64,000 bases of DNA from Pseudomonas viridiflava. Lineage in GTDB: Bacteria; Pseudomonadota; Gammaproteobacteria; Pseudomonadales; Pseudomonadaceae. Numbering within the stretch: position 1 is the first letter of the stretch; every line of letters begins with the position of its first letter. The translations under genes were made by a program, and so were the position numbers. This document shows, in pieces, positions 25,781 to 37,725 of this stretch. The notes under the pieces are model-generated. The model was not told the DNA's origin. It saw only the letters and a program-made list of their open reading frames with translations, and ran no database searches. The stretch lies in NCBI RefSeq assembly GCF_900590755.1, contig NZ_UUOC01000004.1, positions 310,001 through 374,000 on the forward strand. The letters run 5' to 3'.

Positions 25781-27856
25781 ATGAAAAATAATAATAGCCT
25801 TATGCGCCATGTGCCTTGGCTGATCGTCGCAATTGTCGGGGCTTTTGCCCTTGGGGTCGTGGCCTTGCGCCGCGGAGAAGCAATCAACGCCTTGTGGATC
25901 GTGGTCGCTGCGGTTGCCATCTACCTGGTCGCGTATCGTTATTACAGTTTGTTCATTGCCCGCCATGTCATGCAGCTCGATCCGCTGCGCGCCACTCCGG
26001 CGGTCGTCAACAACGATGGTCTGGACTATGTGCCGACCAACAAACACATTCTTTTCGGTCACCACTTTGCTGCCATCGCTGGCGCTGGCCCTCTGGTCGG
26101 CCCGGTTCTGGCGGCGCAGATGGGCTATCTGCCCGGTACGCTCTGGCTGATTGCCGGTGTGGTACTGGCCGGTGCGGTACAGGATTTCATGATCCTGTTC
26201 CTGTCCACACGCCGTAACGGTCGCTCCCTGGGCGACATGGTGCGTGAAGAAATGGGCCGCATCCCCGGCACCATCGCGCTGTTTGGCTGCTTCCTGATCA
26301 TGATCATCATCCTCGCGGTGCTGGCGCTGATTGTGGTCAAGGCCCTGGCCGAAAGCCCGTGGGGCATGTTCACCGTGCTGGCGACCATCCCGACCGCGAT
26401 GTTCATGGGCATCTACATGCGCTACATCCGCCCGGGCCGCATTGGCGAAATCTCGGTGATCGGCGTGGTGCTGTTGCTGCTCTCGATCTGGGTCGGTGGC
26501 ATGGTTGCCGCCAGTCCTGAGTGGGCGCCGATGTTCACTTTCACTGGCGTGCAGATCACCTGGATGCTGGTGGGTTACGGTTTCGTCGCGGCGATGCTGC
26601 CGGTCTGGCTGTTGCTGGCGCCACGTGACTACCTGTCAACCTTCCTGAAAATCGGCACCATCGTTGCTCTGGCCATCGGCATTCTGATCCTCGCGCCTGA
26701 GCTGAAAATGCCTGCGCTGACCCAGTTCACCGACGGCACCGGCCCGGTCTGGAAAGGTACGCTGTTCCCGTTCCTGTTCATCACCATCGCGTGCGGTGCG
26801 GTATCGGGCTTCCATGCGCTGATCTCCTCCGGCACTACGCCGAAACTGCTGGATAACGAAACCAACGCCCGTTACATCGGTTACGGCGGCATGCTCATGG
26901 AGTCGTTCGTAGCGATCATGGCCATGGTTGCCGCTTCGGTGATCGAGCCTGGTGTGTACTTCGCCATGAACAGCCCGGCTGCAATCGTGGGCGGTGACGT
27001 GGTGACTGTGGCCCAGACGGTCAGCAGTTGGGGCTTTGCCATTACGCCTGAGCAACTGACTGCAGTGGCGAAGGACATCGGTGAAAACACCGTACTGGCC
27101 CGTGCTGGCGGCGCGCCAACCCTGGCGGTCGGTATCGCGCAGATCCTGCACCAGGCCTTGCCGGGCGCCAGCACCATGGCTTTCTGGTACCACTTCGCGA
27201 TTCTGTTTGAAGCGCTGTTCATCCTGACCGCTGTAGACGCCGGTACCCGTGCCGGTCGCTTCATGCTGCAGGACTTGCTGGGCAGTTTCGTGCCAGCCCT
27301 GAAACGTACCGAGTCCTGGACCGCCAACGCCATCGGCACCGGTGGTTGCGTGGCACTCTGGGGCTACTTGCTGTATCAAGGCGTGATCGATCCGCTGGGT
27401 GGCATCAACACCTTGTGGCCGCTGTTCGGGATCTCCAACCAGATGCTGGCCGGTATCGCGCTGATGCTGGCGACGGTCGTGCTGATCAAAATGAAACGTC
27501 AGCGTTATATCTGGGTGACCATGCTGCCAGCCACCTGGCTGCTGATCTGCACCGTGACCGCTGGTTTCATCAAGCTGTTCGATAGCAACCCGGCTGTTGG
27601 TTTCCTGGCCCTGGCCAAGAAATACAGCACCGCTGCTGACGCCGGTCAGATCCTGGCTCCGGCCAAGACCATGGACCAGATGCAGCACGTGATCTTCAAC
27701 GCTTACACCAACGCGACTTTGACGATCCTGTTCCTGTTCGTGGTGTTCAGCATCCTGTTCTACGCGCTGAAAGTCGGCGTTGCGGCATGGGGCAACAAAG
27801 AACGCACGGACAAGGAAGCGCCTTTCCAGGCGTTGACGACTCCGACCCAGGTTTGA
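25781..27856 (+). CDS. cstA: Carbon starvation protein CstA-family pyruvate/peptide transporter
   Basis: A 691-residue inner-membrane protein with about sixteen to eighteen hydrophobic segments. The signature HHFAAIAGAGPLVGPVL lies near residue 90, with YLPGTLWLIAGVVLAGAVQD after it. CstA proteins take up pyruvate and possibly peptides during carbon limitation. The ybdD-like gene follows at 18 bases, the standard pair. The start MKNNNSLMRHVPW has only a weak Shine-Dalgarno. The 292-base gap upstream shows no gene. Confidence 0.94.
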   Translation: MKNNNSLMRHVPWLIVAIVGAFALGVVALRRGEAINALWIVVAAVAIYLVAYRYYSLFIARHVMQLDPLRATPAVVNNDGLDYVPTNKHILFGHHFAAIAGAGPLVGPVLAAQMGYLPGTLWLIAGVVLAGAVQDFMILFLSTRRNGRSLGDMVREEMGRIPGTIALFGCFLIMIIILAVLALIVVKALAESPWGMFTVLATIPTAMFMGIYMRYIRPGRIGEISVIGVVLLLLSIWVGGMVAASPEWAPMFTFTGVQITWMLVGYGFVAAMLPVWLLLAPRDYLSTFLKIGTIVALAIGILILAPELKMPALTQFTDGTGPVWKGTLFPFLFITIACGAVSGFHALISSGTTPKLLDNETNARYIGYGGMLMESFVAIMAMVAASVIEPGVYFAMNSPAAIVGGDVVTVAQTVSSWGFAITPEQLTAVAKDIGENTVLARAGGAPTLAVGIAQILHQALPGASTMAFWYHFAILFEALFILTAVDAGTRAGRFMLQDLLGSFVPALKRTESWTANAIGTGGCVALWGYLLYQGVIDPLGGINTLWPLFGISNQMLAGIALMLATVVLIKMKRQRYIWVTMLPATWLLICTVTAGFIKLFDSNPAVGFLALAKKYSTAADAGQILAPAKTMDQMQHVIFNAYTNATLTILFLFVVFSILFYALKVGVAAWGNKERTDKEAPFQALTTPTQV

Positions 27857-27874
27857 TGAAGAGAGGAACTGCAT

Positions 27875-28072
27875 ATGTTCAATGACCTGAGTCGCCTCGG
27901 GAAATACCTCGGTCAGGCCGCGCGCCTGATGGTGGGCATGCCCGACTACGACAACTACGTCGCGCATATGCAGGTCAAACACCCTGACAAGCCGGTGATG
28001 GATTACGAAGCGTTCTTCCGGGAACGCCAGGAAGCCCGATACGGCGGCAAGGGTGGGCCGAAGTGCTGTTGA
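27875..28072 (+). CDS. YbdD/YjiX family small protein
   Basis: A 65-residue conserved protein of the YbdD/YjiX family. It starts [20 protein letters not shown] and contains [12 protein letters not shown] and the C-terminal [19 protein letters not shown]. This family nearly always follows cstA or btsT transporter genes and may be needed for transporter function. Its ATG is preceded by GAGAGGA. Confidence 0.93.
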   Translation: MFNDLSRLGKYLGQAARLMVGMPDYDNYVAHMQVKHPDKPVMDYEAFFRERQEARYGGKGGPKCC

Positions 28073-28107
28073 TCGGTTGAATTTTTGATCCACTGCATCA
28101 GTTAACC

Positions 28108-28196
28108 TGTGGGAGCGGTGCTTGCCCGCGATAAGGCTGGACGCGATCTAAAGTGAATCGCATCCAGCCTTATCGCGGGCAAGCACCGCTCCCACA
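28108..28196. repeat. REPIN-type hairpin, family D
   Basis: Arms TGTGGGAGCGGTGCTTGCCC and complement, inside the presumed cstA-ybdD-GTPase run. It is related to the element at 5937-6030. Confidence 0.88.
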
Positions 28197-28230
28197 GTTG
28201 TTTTGTGTTGTTAATAAGTAAGGAGCACCC

Positions 28231-29208
28231 ATGACCACCCCGCAACCCATCCCCGTCACGGTCCTTAGCGGCTTTCTTGGCGCGGGCAAGACGACGTTGC
28301 TGCGTCATTTGCTCAAGACCGAGCACGGCTTGAAAATCGCCGTGATCGAGAACGAATTCAGCGATGCCGGTATCGACACCCAGCTGCTGGGCGCCGAGCC
28401 GGTACAAGTCATGACCCTGTCTAACGGTTGTGTCTGCTGCACCATCCATACCGATCTGACCAAGGCGCTGTTCCTGCTGCTGGAGCGTCTGGACAGCGGT
28501 GAAATCGCCTTCGACCGCCTGGTGATCGAATGCACGGGGCTGGCCGATCCTGCCCCGGTGGCGCAGACCTTCTTCATTGATGAAGAGCTGCGCGAGCGTT
28601 ACATCCTCGACGGCATCATCACTCTGGTGGACGCAGCCAATGCCGACACCCATCTGGCCCAGACCATCGCTCAGGCGCAGATCGGTTTTGCTGACCGACT
28701 GCTGGTGAGCAAGCGTGATCTGGTGGACGACGCCACGTTCGATGCCCTCAGCGCGCGTCTGACCCGCATCAACCGCCGTGCCCCGATCCGAACCGTAGAC
28801 CACGGCCACATCGACCTGGCCGAGCTGCTGGATGTACGCGGCTTTAATCTGAATGCCGATCTGGGCGGTGGCATGACATTGCGTCCGCTGGCACCGGCAG
28901 GCAATTCAATCGACCGCATCTCCAGCCTGGTCCTGCGTACAGACGCGCCACTGGATATCGACAAGCTCAGTGAGTTCATGAACGAACTGCTCGAAGAACA
29001 CGGCTCCCAGCTATTGCGCTACAAAGGCGTGCTCAACATCGCTGGCGAACCGCGACGCATGGTGTTTCAGGGCGTGCTGAAGCTGTATGGCTTCGATTGG
29101 GACACCGAATGGGAGGAGGGCGAAAAGCGCGAGAGCGTGATCGTGTTCATTGCCGATGAGTTGCCGGAGGAGAAGATCCGGGCGGGGTTTGCCAAAGTCG
29201 CAGGTTGA
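28231..29208 (+). CDS. yjiA: CobW/YjiA-family GTPase (COG0523)
   Basis: A 325-residue G3E GTPase. Walker A is GFLGAGKTTLL, the metal-binding CxCC motif lies in NGCVCCTIHTDL, the Walker B region is in VIECTGLADPAP, and SKRDL serves as the base-recognition motif. The C-terminal CobW domain ends near residue 320. Members act as metallochaperones or metal-dependent regulators. The GTPase follows cstA and ybdD here as in E. coli (yjiY-yjiX-yjiA), which supports YjiA over zinc-induced paralogues. AAGGAG precedes the ATG. Confidence 0.9.
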   Translation: MTTPQPIPVTVLSGFLGAGKTTLLRHLLKTEHGLKIAVIENEFSDAGIDTQLLGAEPVQVMTLSNGCVCCTIHTDLTKALFLLLERLDSGEIAFDRLVIECTGLADPAPVAQTFFIDEELRERYILDGIITLVDAANADTHLAQTIAQAQIGFADRLLVSKRDLVDDATFDALSARLTRINRRAPIRTVDHGHIDLAELLDVRGFNLNADLGGGMTLRPLAPAGNSIDRISSLVLRTDAPLDIDKLSEFMNELLEEHGSQLLRYKGVLNIAGEPRRMVFQGVLKLYGFDWDTEWEEGEKRESVIVFIADELPEEKIRAGFAKVAG

Positions 29209-29256
29209 ACGGCCTTCTATCGAACAAAATACGATCCTTGAATTGAAATGCGTTTC

Positions 29257-29329
29257 TGTAGGAGCTGCCGGAGGCTGCGAAAGCAATAATCCTGACACGC
29301 CGCCATCGCAGCCTTCGGCAGCTCCTACA
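29257..29329. repeat. REP/REPIN hairpin, family A
   Basis: Family A inverted repeat, with one arm base differing (GCCGGAGG), between yjiA and the terminator shared with glyA. Confidence 0.9.
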
Positions 29330-29364
29330 GGTCCGATGTTTGCCTATATTTCCTGAACCCACAA

Positions 29365-29396
29365 AAAAGCCCCGGCTCTCACGAACCGGGGCTTTT
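29365..29396. terminator. Bidirectional intrinsic terminator between yjiA and glyA
   Basis: Stem AAAAGCCCCGG / CCGGGGCTTTT with a ten-base loop, A-run on one side and T-run on the other, so it can stop transcription of both converging genes. Confidence 0.9.
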
Positions 29397-29419
29397 ATTA
29401 CTGCTGCAAACGGGGCTGA

Positions 29420-30673
29420 TTAAGCGCCGTATACCGGCAGTTTGGCGCAGATGGCTTTTACTTTTTCACGTACTGCGTCGATCACGGCTTCGTTGTTCAG
29501 GTCGGCCAGGATGTCGCAGATCCAGGTGGCCAGTTCCTTGCACTCTGCTTCCTTGAAGCCGCGAGTGGTCACTGCCGGTGTGCCGAAGCGCAGGCCGGAG
29601 GTGACGAACGGGGAGCGTGGGTCGTTTGGCACGGAGTTCTTGTTGACGGTGATGAAGGCGCGGCCCAGGGCTGCGTCTGCGTCTTTACCGGAAATGTCCT
29701 GCTTGATCAGCGAGAGCAGGAACAGATGGTTTTCAGTACCGCCGGAAACCACATCAAAACCGCGCTCGATGAACACACCGGCCATGGCCTTGGCGTTTTT
29801 CACCACTTGTTGCTGGTAAGCCTTGAACTCAGGCTGCAGCGCTTCCTTGAAGCACACGGCCTTGGCGGCAATGACGTGCTCCAGCGGGCCGCCCTGGGCG
29901 CCCGGGAATACGGCGGAGTTCAGCTTCTTCTCGATCTCGGCGTTGGCGCGAGCCAGGATCAGGCCGCCACGTGGACCACGCAGGGTCTTGTGCGTAGTGG
30001 TGGTGACCACGTCAGCGAAAGGCACCGGGTTCGGGTAAACGCCAGCAGCAACCAGACCGGCCACGTGAGCCATGTCGACGAACAGGTAAGCGCCAACCTT
30101 GTCAGCGATTGCGCGGAAACGCGGGAAGTCCAGGATCTGCGAGTAGGCAGAGAAACCGGCCACGATCATTTTTGGCTTGTGCTCAACGGCCAGACGCTCG
30201 ACTTCGTCGTAGTCGATCATGCCGTTGCCATCGATGCCGTACTGAACAGCGTTGTACAGCTTGCCCGACGAGCTGACGCTGGCGCCGTGGGTCAGGTGAC
30301 CACCATGGGCCAGGCTCATGCCCAGAATGGTGTCGCCGCCTTGCAGCAGAGCCAGGTAAACGGCGCTGTTGGCTTGCGAGCCAGCGTGGGGCTGAACGTT
30401 GGCGTAATCAGCGCCGAACAGCTCTTTGGCGCGGTCGATAGCCAGTTGCTCAACCACGTCGACGTATTCGCAGCCGCCGTAGTAACGCTTGCCTGGATAG
30501 CCTTCGGCGTACTTGTTGGTCAGGACCGAGCCCTGAGCTTCCATCACCGCTGGGCTGGTGTAGTTTTCCGAAGCGATCAGCTCGATGTGCTCTTCTTGGC
30601 GCTGAGCTTCTTGCTCCATTGCGGCAAAGAGATCGGAGTCGTACTTGGCGAGAGTCAAATCACGGCTGAACAT
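29420..30673 (-). CDS. glyA: Serine hydroxymethyltransferase
   Basis: A 417-residue PLP enzyme that interconverts serine and glycine and loads tetrahydrofolate with one-carbon units. The PLP-lysine is Lys229 in [11 protein letters not shown], the glycine loop is [12 protein letters not shown], and the length equals that of E. coli GlyA. Pseudomonads have more than one glyA; the position next to morA matches the P. aeruginosa PA4602 copy. A terminator lies 24 bases after the stop. Confidence 0.97.
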   Translation of the reverse strand: MFSRDLTLAKYDSDLFAAMEQEAQRQEEHIELIASENYTSPAVMEAQGSVLTNKYAEGYPGKRYYGGCEYVDVVEQLAIDRAKELFGADYANVQPHAGSQANSAVYLALLQGGDTILGMSLAHGGHLTHGASVSSSGKLYNAVQYGIDGNGMIDYDEVERLAVEHKPKMIVAGFSAYSQILDFPRFRAIADKVGAYLFVDMAHVAGLVAAGVYPNPVPFADVVTTTTHKTLRGPRGGLILARANAEIEKKLNSAVFPGAQGGPLEHVIAAKAVCFKEALQPEFKAYQQQVVKNAKAMAGVFIERGFDVVSGGTENHLFLLSLIKQDISGKDADAALGRAFITVNKNSVPNDPRSPFVTSGLRFGTPAVTTRGFKEAECKELATWICDILADLNNEAVIDAVREKVKAICAKLPVYGA

Positions 30674-30764
30674 GGCGGTCCTCAGGGATCGGGGCAGAAA
30701 AGGAGGGCATTCTAACCCAAGCGCTTTCTGGAGTGATATGAAACGAAGTCATGTTGTCTAGACG

Positions 30765-30880
30765 CAGCTTCAAGTTCCAAGCTTCAAGCTTCAAGCAGAA
30801 GCGCGTGAAGCTTGAGGCTTGTAGCTGCCCTTCACGCTGCTTTTACTTGTAGCTTGCCGCTTGAAGCTTGCAGCTGCTGT
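30765..30880. repeat. Clustered AGCTTGAAGCTTGCAGCT-type low-complexity palindromes
   Basis: Repeated HindIII-like AAGCTT cores in both orientations (CTTCAAGCTTCAAGC ... GTGAAGCTTGAGGCTTGTAG ... GCTTGAAGCTTGCAGC). They can fold into alternative hairpins between glyA and morA. Such AAGCTT-rich clusters are known from pseudomonad intergenic DNA. No protein is apparent. Confidence 0.75.
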
Positions 30881-30919
30881 TCATGCCCAATTGATTCAAA
30901 CCGCCGCAGGCGGCCCCAA

Positions 30920-33900
30920 TCAATCAAACATGAACAGCGCATCATTGCTGTACTGCGCCTCGAACCGGCTGGCGGGCATCGGGCGGCCGAACAGGAAGCC
31001 TTGCACTTCATCGCAGCCGTGTTCGCGCAGGAATTCCAGCTGTTCGTGGGTTTCCACGCCTTCGGCGATGACCGCGAGGTTGAGGCTGTGGGCCATGGCG
31101 ATGATGGCCCGGGCGATCTGCGCATCCTGCTCGCCGGACGGCAGGCCGTCGACGAAGGTGCGGTCGATCTTGAGGATGTCGATAGGGAACTGCTTGAGGT
31201 AATTGAGCGACGAATAACCAGTGCCGAAGTCGTCAATCGCGATGCTCAGGCCCAGACGCTTGAGGCCGGCGAGGATTTGCATCGCCTGGTCGACTTCGCG
31301 CATCAGGATGCTTTCGGTCAGCTCCAGCTCCAGGCACGCTGGCGGCAGGCCGGTTTCCTTGAGGATGCTGGCGATGCGGTTACCCAACTGCCCGTCGGCG
31401 AACTGCCGGGCGGAGATGTTCACCGAGACTTTTGGCACGCGAACCTTGGCCTGATGCCACTCCTTGAGCTGTCGGCAGGCTTCGGTCAGTACCCAGTCGC
31501 CGACCTCAACCACCAGCCCAAGCTCTTCAAGCACCGGAATGAATTCCACCGGCGACACCAGCCCGCGTCGCGGATGACGCCAGCGCAGCAGCGCTTCGGC
31601 ACCGGTCAGACGTTTGCCATCGCCACTGAATTGCGGCTGGTAGAACAGGGTGAATTCCTTCTGTTCCAGGGCATGGCGCAAATCGCTTTCCAGCTCCAGA
31701 CGCTCCAGTGCCGTGGCATTCATGTCCGCCTGATAGAACTGGAAGTTATTTTTGCCGCGCTCTTTGGCGTGGTACATGGCGGTGTCGGCGTTCTTCATCA
31801 ACTGGCTCAGCTCGTGGCCATCCTGCGGGCTGAGAGCGATGCCGATACTGGCGGTGACGAAGAACTCACGGCCTTCCAGCACGAAAGGCGTGACCAGACT
31901 GGTCAGAATCTGTTCCGCCACATTGATGGCGCGGTTTAGCGCAATCTGCCGGGTCGGGCTCGGTTGCAGCAGCAGGGTGAACTCGTCGCCACCCATGCGC
32001 GCCACGGTATCGTCATCGGAAACACAGGCCAGCAGGCGGATGGCCATTTCCTGAAGCATGCGGTCGCCGGCGGCGTGGCCAAGGGAGTCGTTGATCGGTT
32101 TGAATCGGTCCAGGTCGAGGAACATCAGCACGACCCAGGCCTGTTGCCGCTCGGCCTGTTGCAGCGCCGAATGCAGGCGATCCTGGAACAGCGAACGGTT
32201 AGGCAGATGAGTCAGGGCGTCGTAGTAGGCCAGACGATGAATGCGCTGCTCACTGGCTTTGCGCTCACTGATGTCGGTGAAGAAGCACACATAGCTGGCC
32301 AAATCGCCTTCGTCATCGAGGACCGCCGTGATCCCGACCCAGGCGGGATAATGCTCTTCGCTGCGGCGTTTGAGCCAGACTTCACCTTCCCAGCTACCGC
32401 GCTGATGCAATTGCTTGAGGATGTAACTCAGGTGCGCTTCCTGATGCTCGTCCACCGTCAGCAAATTCGGCAACTGGTCCAGGACCTGAGAAACCTCGTA
32501 GCCGCTGACACGGGTAAACGCTTCGTTGGCCTGGACGATGTAGCCCGCCGGATCGGTAATCAGAATCGCCGACGTGGAATGCTCGAAAACCGTGGCCGCC
32601 ATGCGCAGGTCTTTTTCCGCCCGGCGTTGCTGGCTGATATCACGGCCGACGCCGAGAATGCCTTCGAAGTTGCCTTGCTCATCCCAGACCAGCACCAGAC
32701 GCAGCTCGACGGGGATCTTGCGTCCGTCGGCGCGCAGGCAGTCAAAGAGGAATAGCTGAGTCGGGATCGCGTGGCGCAGTTTTGCCAGTTCATCCGGCTT
32801 ATCCAGCACTCGGGTGATGCGTTCGAACAGCGCGTGGATGCCCGCCAGTTGTTGCGGGTTGGCGACTGTGGAGTTCCAGCCGTGCTTGAGGATCCATTCG
32901 GCGCTGTAGCCCAGCATACCGAGCACCGAAGGGCTGACGTAATTCGGGGTGAGCATGTTGTCTGTGGAGAAAATCACGTCGCTGATGCTTTCGGCCAGCA
33001 TGCGGTAGCGTTTTTCGCTGTCGCGCAGAGACTCGCTCGCTTCCAGCTGTTCGGTAATGTCCTTGGCGACGCCGACGATGCGTGTGACTTGATCATCCTT
33101 GTCCCGGGACAGCGCCTGTTCGCGGATGTCGAACCGTCGCCAGTTGTTGTCCCGCGCGCGGAAGCGCAGCTGGCATTGCAGCAACTCGCTGTGCCCGCGA
33201 TGGCGTTGGCGCAGGCGCATGTCCTGGTAACTTTCGGCATCTTCAGCGTGCAGGAGGATTTCCCAGAAGAACTCGCCCATGCGCAGCAGTTCGGTCTTGC
33301 TGTAGCCCAGCGTCCGGCCAAGGTTGTGGTTGCTGTAGATCATGCGTTGGCTGAGTACGTCCTGCACATACAGGTGATCCGGCACGGTACGTACGACGTC
33401 GGACCAGAAACCTTCGCGCTCTTGCTGGGACAGTTCGACCTGCTTGCGGCTGGTGATGTCGCCGATGGTGAGGATGACCGCTTCCAGGTCGTCAGGCTCT
33501 CGCGGCAGGCGCAGTACGAGCCATAGGTACTGGTCTTCGCCGCTCTCCTGTGTCAGACGGATTTCCAGTTCCAGTTGATGCTGGTTGGCGAGTACGGCCC
33601 TTATCAGGTTTTCGCCAATGCCCTGGCGGCTGCGTGGGCACCCTTCTATCAGCTTTTGCCAGGCTTCCTGGCTGGAGTTGACGTCCAGCAGGCTCAACGC
33701 AACCTGATTGACTTCGGTGACACGCACTTGCCGAAGCAATGCGTTGAGCTGCCCCGGCTGGCTGCGCAGCAATGTGTCGAGATCGTCGCCGCTGTGCACG
33801 CGCAACGTTTCCAGGTAGTCCGGCACACCCGACATATCGAGCACGCAGATCGCGACCCCGGCGCCCTCGAAAATACCGTGGTAGCGGCGGCGGCTTTCAT

Positions 33901-34768
33901 GCAGCTGACGTTGCCGACGGCGCAGGCTTAGCAGTGCCAGCAACGGCACAATCGAGCACAACAGCCCGATCAGGATTTTGCCCAGCAGCGGCAGGATCAG
34001 ATCCTGGCGGCTCTGGCTGGCATCAAACAGCCCACGCAGTTGCCAGTTGCTATTGCTCAGGGGTTTGAGCATTACTGTTTCGAACTCGCCGACGCTGCTG
34101 ACGGTGGGGTCGTTGCTGCTGGGTACGTCTCGGTAGAGTAAACGCTCGGTGCTGCGGTTCTCCAGGCGCCAAACGGGCTGGAAGTCCAGAATCGACTGGC
34201 GTGTGAGGCGCTTCAGGGCGTCAGTGGACAGGCGCAGCGCCCAGTAATAATTGTCTGTCTCATCGGCCTGACGCACGAGCATGTAGACCTGCGCGGCGTC
34301 TTCCGGGTTGTCGTAGTAAAAGGACACACCCTGCGCCGCTTGCATCGATTGTTTCAGTGCATCCGTGTCATTGCTGAATGCGGCAGTGTCCGCAGTGATT
34401 TCACCGGCAGCGTTCATCCAGGCGATGCTGCGCAGAGCGGGCAAGGACTGACGCAGGGTATCCAGGAGGGCCAAACGCTGTTCCGGCGTTTGTGGGGCTA
34501 TATTGCCACCCAGCACGTTGAGGGCGATTTTCGACCCCAGACTCATGTTCAATGTCAGCCGATCGGCCATCTGCAAGCTGTTATCAATGCTGCGCTGACG
34601 CTGGCTGCCCTGGGTCTGACGAAACTCTTCGATCAATTGCCATAGCATGAACAGCAGCACGAACAAGGCCAGTGCTGCCAACGCTCCTCTCAAGGATCCG
34701 CGCAAAGCTAAAGCCGTCGCGCTTGTTGCGCTGCGCTTTGATGAGTAGGGTGGGGTTGGAGTCGACAA
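30920..34768 (-). CDS. morA: PAS-GGDEF-EAL c-di-GMP enzyme, MorA orthologue
   Basis: A 1282-residue membrane-bound c-di-GMP enzyme. It has a membrane helix at about 27-47, a periplasmic sensor region to about 255, a second helix near 260-282, then four PAS units (about 295-830). The GGDEF domain has an intact GGDEF at 926-930, and the EAL domain has EAL at 1058-1060, ELTESILM and [14 protein letters not shown]. The RxxD product-inhibition site expected just before VARMGGDEF is absent (SDDD instead). Both catalytic motifs look active. MorA of P. putida, of similar size, controls flagellar timing and biofilm. Adjacency to glyA matches PA4601-PA4602. Confidence 0.9.
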   Translation of the reverse strand: MSTPTPPYSSKRSATSATALALRGSLRGALAALALFVLLFMLWQLIEEFRQTQGSQRQRSIDNSLQMADRLTLNMSLGSKIALNVLGGNIAPQTPEQRLALLDTLRQSLPALRSIAWMNAAGEITADTAAFSNDTDALKQSMQAAQGVSFYYDNPEDAAQVYMLVRQADETDNYYWALRLSTDALKRLTRQSILDFQPVWRLENRSTERLLYRDVPSSNDPTVSSVGEFETVMLKPLSNSNWQLRGLFDASQSRQDLILPLLGKILIGLLCSIVPLLALLSLRRRQRQLHESRRRYHGIFEGAGVAICVLDMSGVPDYLETLRVHSGDDLDTLLRSQPGQLNALLRQVRVTEVNQVALSLLDVNSSQEAWQKLIEGCPRSRQGIGENLIRAVLANQHQLELEIRLTQESGEDQYLWLVLRLPREPDDLEAVILTIGDITSRKQVELSQQEREGFWSDVVRTVPDHLYVQDVLSQRMIYSNHNLGRTLGYSKTELLRMGEFFWEILLHAEDAESYQDMRLRQRHRGHSELLQCQLRFRARDNNWRRFDIREQALSRDKDDQVTRIVGVAKDITEQLEASESLRDSEKRYRMLAESISDVIFSTDNMLTPNYVSPSVLGMLGYSAEWILKHGWNSTVANPQQLAGIHALFERITRVLDKPDELAKLRHAIPTQLFLFDCLRADGRKIPVELRLVLVWDEQGNFEGILGVGRDISQQRRAEKDLRMAATVFEHSTSAILITDPAGYIVQANEAFTRVSGYEVSQVLDQLPNLLTVDEHQEAHLSYILKQLHQRGSWEGEVWLKRRSEEHYPAWVGITAVLDDEGDLASYVCFFTDISERKASEQRIHRLAYYDALTHLPNRSLFQDRLHSALQQAERQQAWVVLMFLDLDRFKPINDSLGHAAGDRMLQEMAIRLLACVSDDDTVARMGGDEFTLLLQPSPTRQIALNRAINVAEQILTSLVTPFVLEGREFFVTASIGIALSPQDGHELSQLMKNADTAMYHAKERGKNNFQFYQADMNATALERLELESDLRHALEQKEFTLFYQPQFSGDGKRLTGAEALLRWRHPRRGLVSPVEFIPVLEELGLVVEVGDWVLTEACRQLKEWHQAKVRVPKVSVNISARQFADGQLGNRIASILKETGLPPACLELELTESILMREVDQAMQILAGLKRLGLSIAIDDFGTGYSSLNYLKQFPIDILKIDRTFVDGLPSGEQDAQIARAIIAMAHSLNLAVIAEGVETHEQLEFLREHGCDEVQGFLFGRPMPASRFEAQYSNDALFMFD

Positions 34769-35201
34769 GCTTTGATCCTGACTACTGGGCTGACACGGTG
34801 AATACGAGCGAGGAACGCACTATAAGCCGGTCGCCCAAACGGCGCCTAGCATGCCCTGACTTGTGGCTAAGTGCCAGCCCCGTTGGGCCGGACCGTTTGC
34901 CCTGGCGTACGCATTCGGGTAGCTTTGCGCAACGCGCAGCTTCTGCCGACTTCTGCATGAGTGACTCCACTGCACGGGCAGTATCCTGTTAGTCGCGACG
35001 CATGCGCGCCAGAGCGTACTGCAAAATTTGATCCAACTCCCGAAGCATTGCCGATCCGCCCTGATCACTGAGTCAAGGCCTGGATCTGTGCGGTGGCAAG
35101 TCCCACCGATAAATAAAAGCTTTTTTCGGGACAGAGCACTAAGCTCTCGCCTCATTCAACGTCACATACCAGTTAACAGTCACAAACCAGGTTTTTATTC
35201 C
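34769..35201. other. Divergent intergenic region between morA and ettA, no gene seen
   Basis: 433 bases without REP hairpins, palindromes or a credible protein. The morA and ettA promoters must lie here. I could not define matching -35/-10 boxes. Confidence 0.4.
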
Positions 35202-36866
<1,665 letters not shown>

Positions 36867-36881
36867 TTTATCAGGTGGTAC

Positions 36882-36912
36882 AAAAAAACGGAGCCTTCGG
36901 GCTCCGTTTTTT
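36882..36912. terminator. Intrinsic terminator after ettA
   Basis: Stem CGGAGCC / GGCTCCG with a TTCG loop, T-run after and A-run before, so it can act in both directions. Confidence 0.92.
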
Positions 36913-36940
36913 GTGGATAGTCTTAAAACGCAACCATAAG

Positions 36941-37029
36941 CGGGACCGGCTTTAGCCGGGAAGGCGATGTTTCTGACGACGCATTTTTAGCGACTGTATC
37001 AACCTCTTCCCGGCTGAAGCCGGTCCCAC
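36941..37029. repeat. REPIN hairpin, family B
   Basis: Family B inverted repeat between the ettA terminator and the convergent GreB-like gene. Confidence 0.9.
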
Positions 37030-37045
37030 AATGCTAATCAGGCGA

Positions 37046-37543
37046 TCAAACATCCGGCTCTATCAAAAGAACCTCGATCTGCTGATCCCCCGCCGGACGT
37101 TTCCACAGCACCTCATCGCCCTTCAGCGCACCGACCAGCGCCCGGCCCAGCGGTGACGCCCAGTTAATCAGCCCGGCAGCAGCGTCAGCCTGATCCTCGC
37201 CCACCAACTGCACCCGATGCTCGGTGTTCTCCTCATCCACATAGGTCACCCAACTGCCGATCTGGACCTTTTCCGTGGAAATTGCGGGGGTGACCACTTG
37301 GGCGCTTTGCAGGCGACTGTTGAAGTAGCGCAGGTCCCGTTCCAGATCGGCGAGACGCTGTTTGTCGTTGTCTTCGCCTTTGGCAGACAGTTCGCTGTGC
37401 AGAGCTTGCAGCTCGGCGACACGGTTCTGTAACTGCAGCAGACCGTGGGCGGTGACGTAATTGGGTTGCTCGCTGACCAGACGCTCTACCGGTTGGCTGG
37501 CGTCAGCAGCGGCATTGTCTTCATTGACGAACGCGCGACTCAT
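37046..37543 (-). CDS. GreA/GreB-family transcription factor-like protein
   Basis: A 165-residue protein with an N-terminal antiparallel coiled coil (about residues 30-80, YVTAHGLLQLQNRVAELQAL then LADLERDLRYFNSRLQSA) whose tip carries acidic residues (KGEDNDKQR). A C-terminal FKBP-like domain with the Gre motif SPLGRALVGAL follows. Gre factors enter the RNA polymerase secondary channel and stimulate cleavage of backtracked RNA. This is the shorter, divergent GreB-like type found in pseudomonads, not canonical GreA/GreB; cleavage activity is inferred. Confidence 0.8.
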   Translation of the reverse strand: MSRAFVNEDNAAADASQPVERLVSEQPNYVTAHGLLQLQNRVAELQALHSELSAKGEDNDKQRLADLERDLRYFNSRLQSAQVVTPAISTEKVQIGSWVTYVDEENTEHRVQLVGEDQADAAAGLINWASPLGRALVGALKGDEVLWKRPAGDQQIEVLLIEPDV

Positions 37544-37613
37544 GGCTTTTCTCCTCTAGTCAGAGTTGGGCCATAGCGGGTCCTGTTTAGTTTCGTCGGG
37601 TGTTTTGATCATT

Positions 37614-37703
37614 GTGGGACCGGCTTTAGCCGGGAAGAGGGCAGCGCGTTCGATGCATTTGTATCGTCATCACTGCAGCCTTCCCGGCTAAAGCCGGTCC
37701 CAC
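37614..37703. repeat. REPIN hairpin, family B
   Basis: Family B inverted repeat between the DUF4105 gene and the GreB-like gene, both on the minus strand. Confidence 0.9.
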
Positions 37704-37725
37704 AATTGAACGCCATAGCATCACA

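Noticed and set aside
26636..28093. 485-codon minus-strand frame over cstA and the ybdD-like gene
   Set aside because: It is antisense to well-supported genes, with shadow-type composition and no ribosome site.
34820..35155. Minus-strand 111-codon frame between ettA and morA
   Set aside because: No homology recognised, basic composition typical of random frames, and no clear ribosome site.
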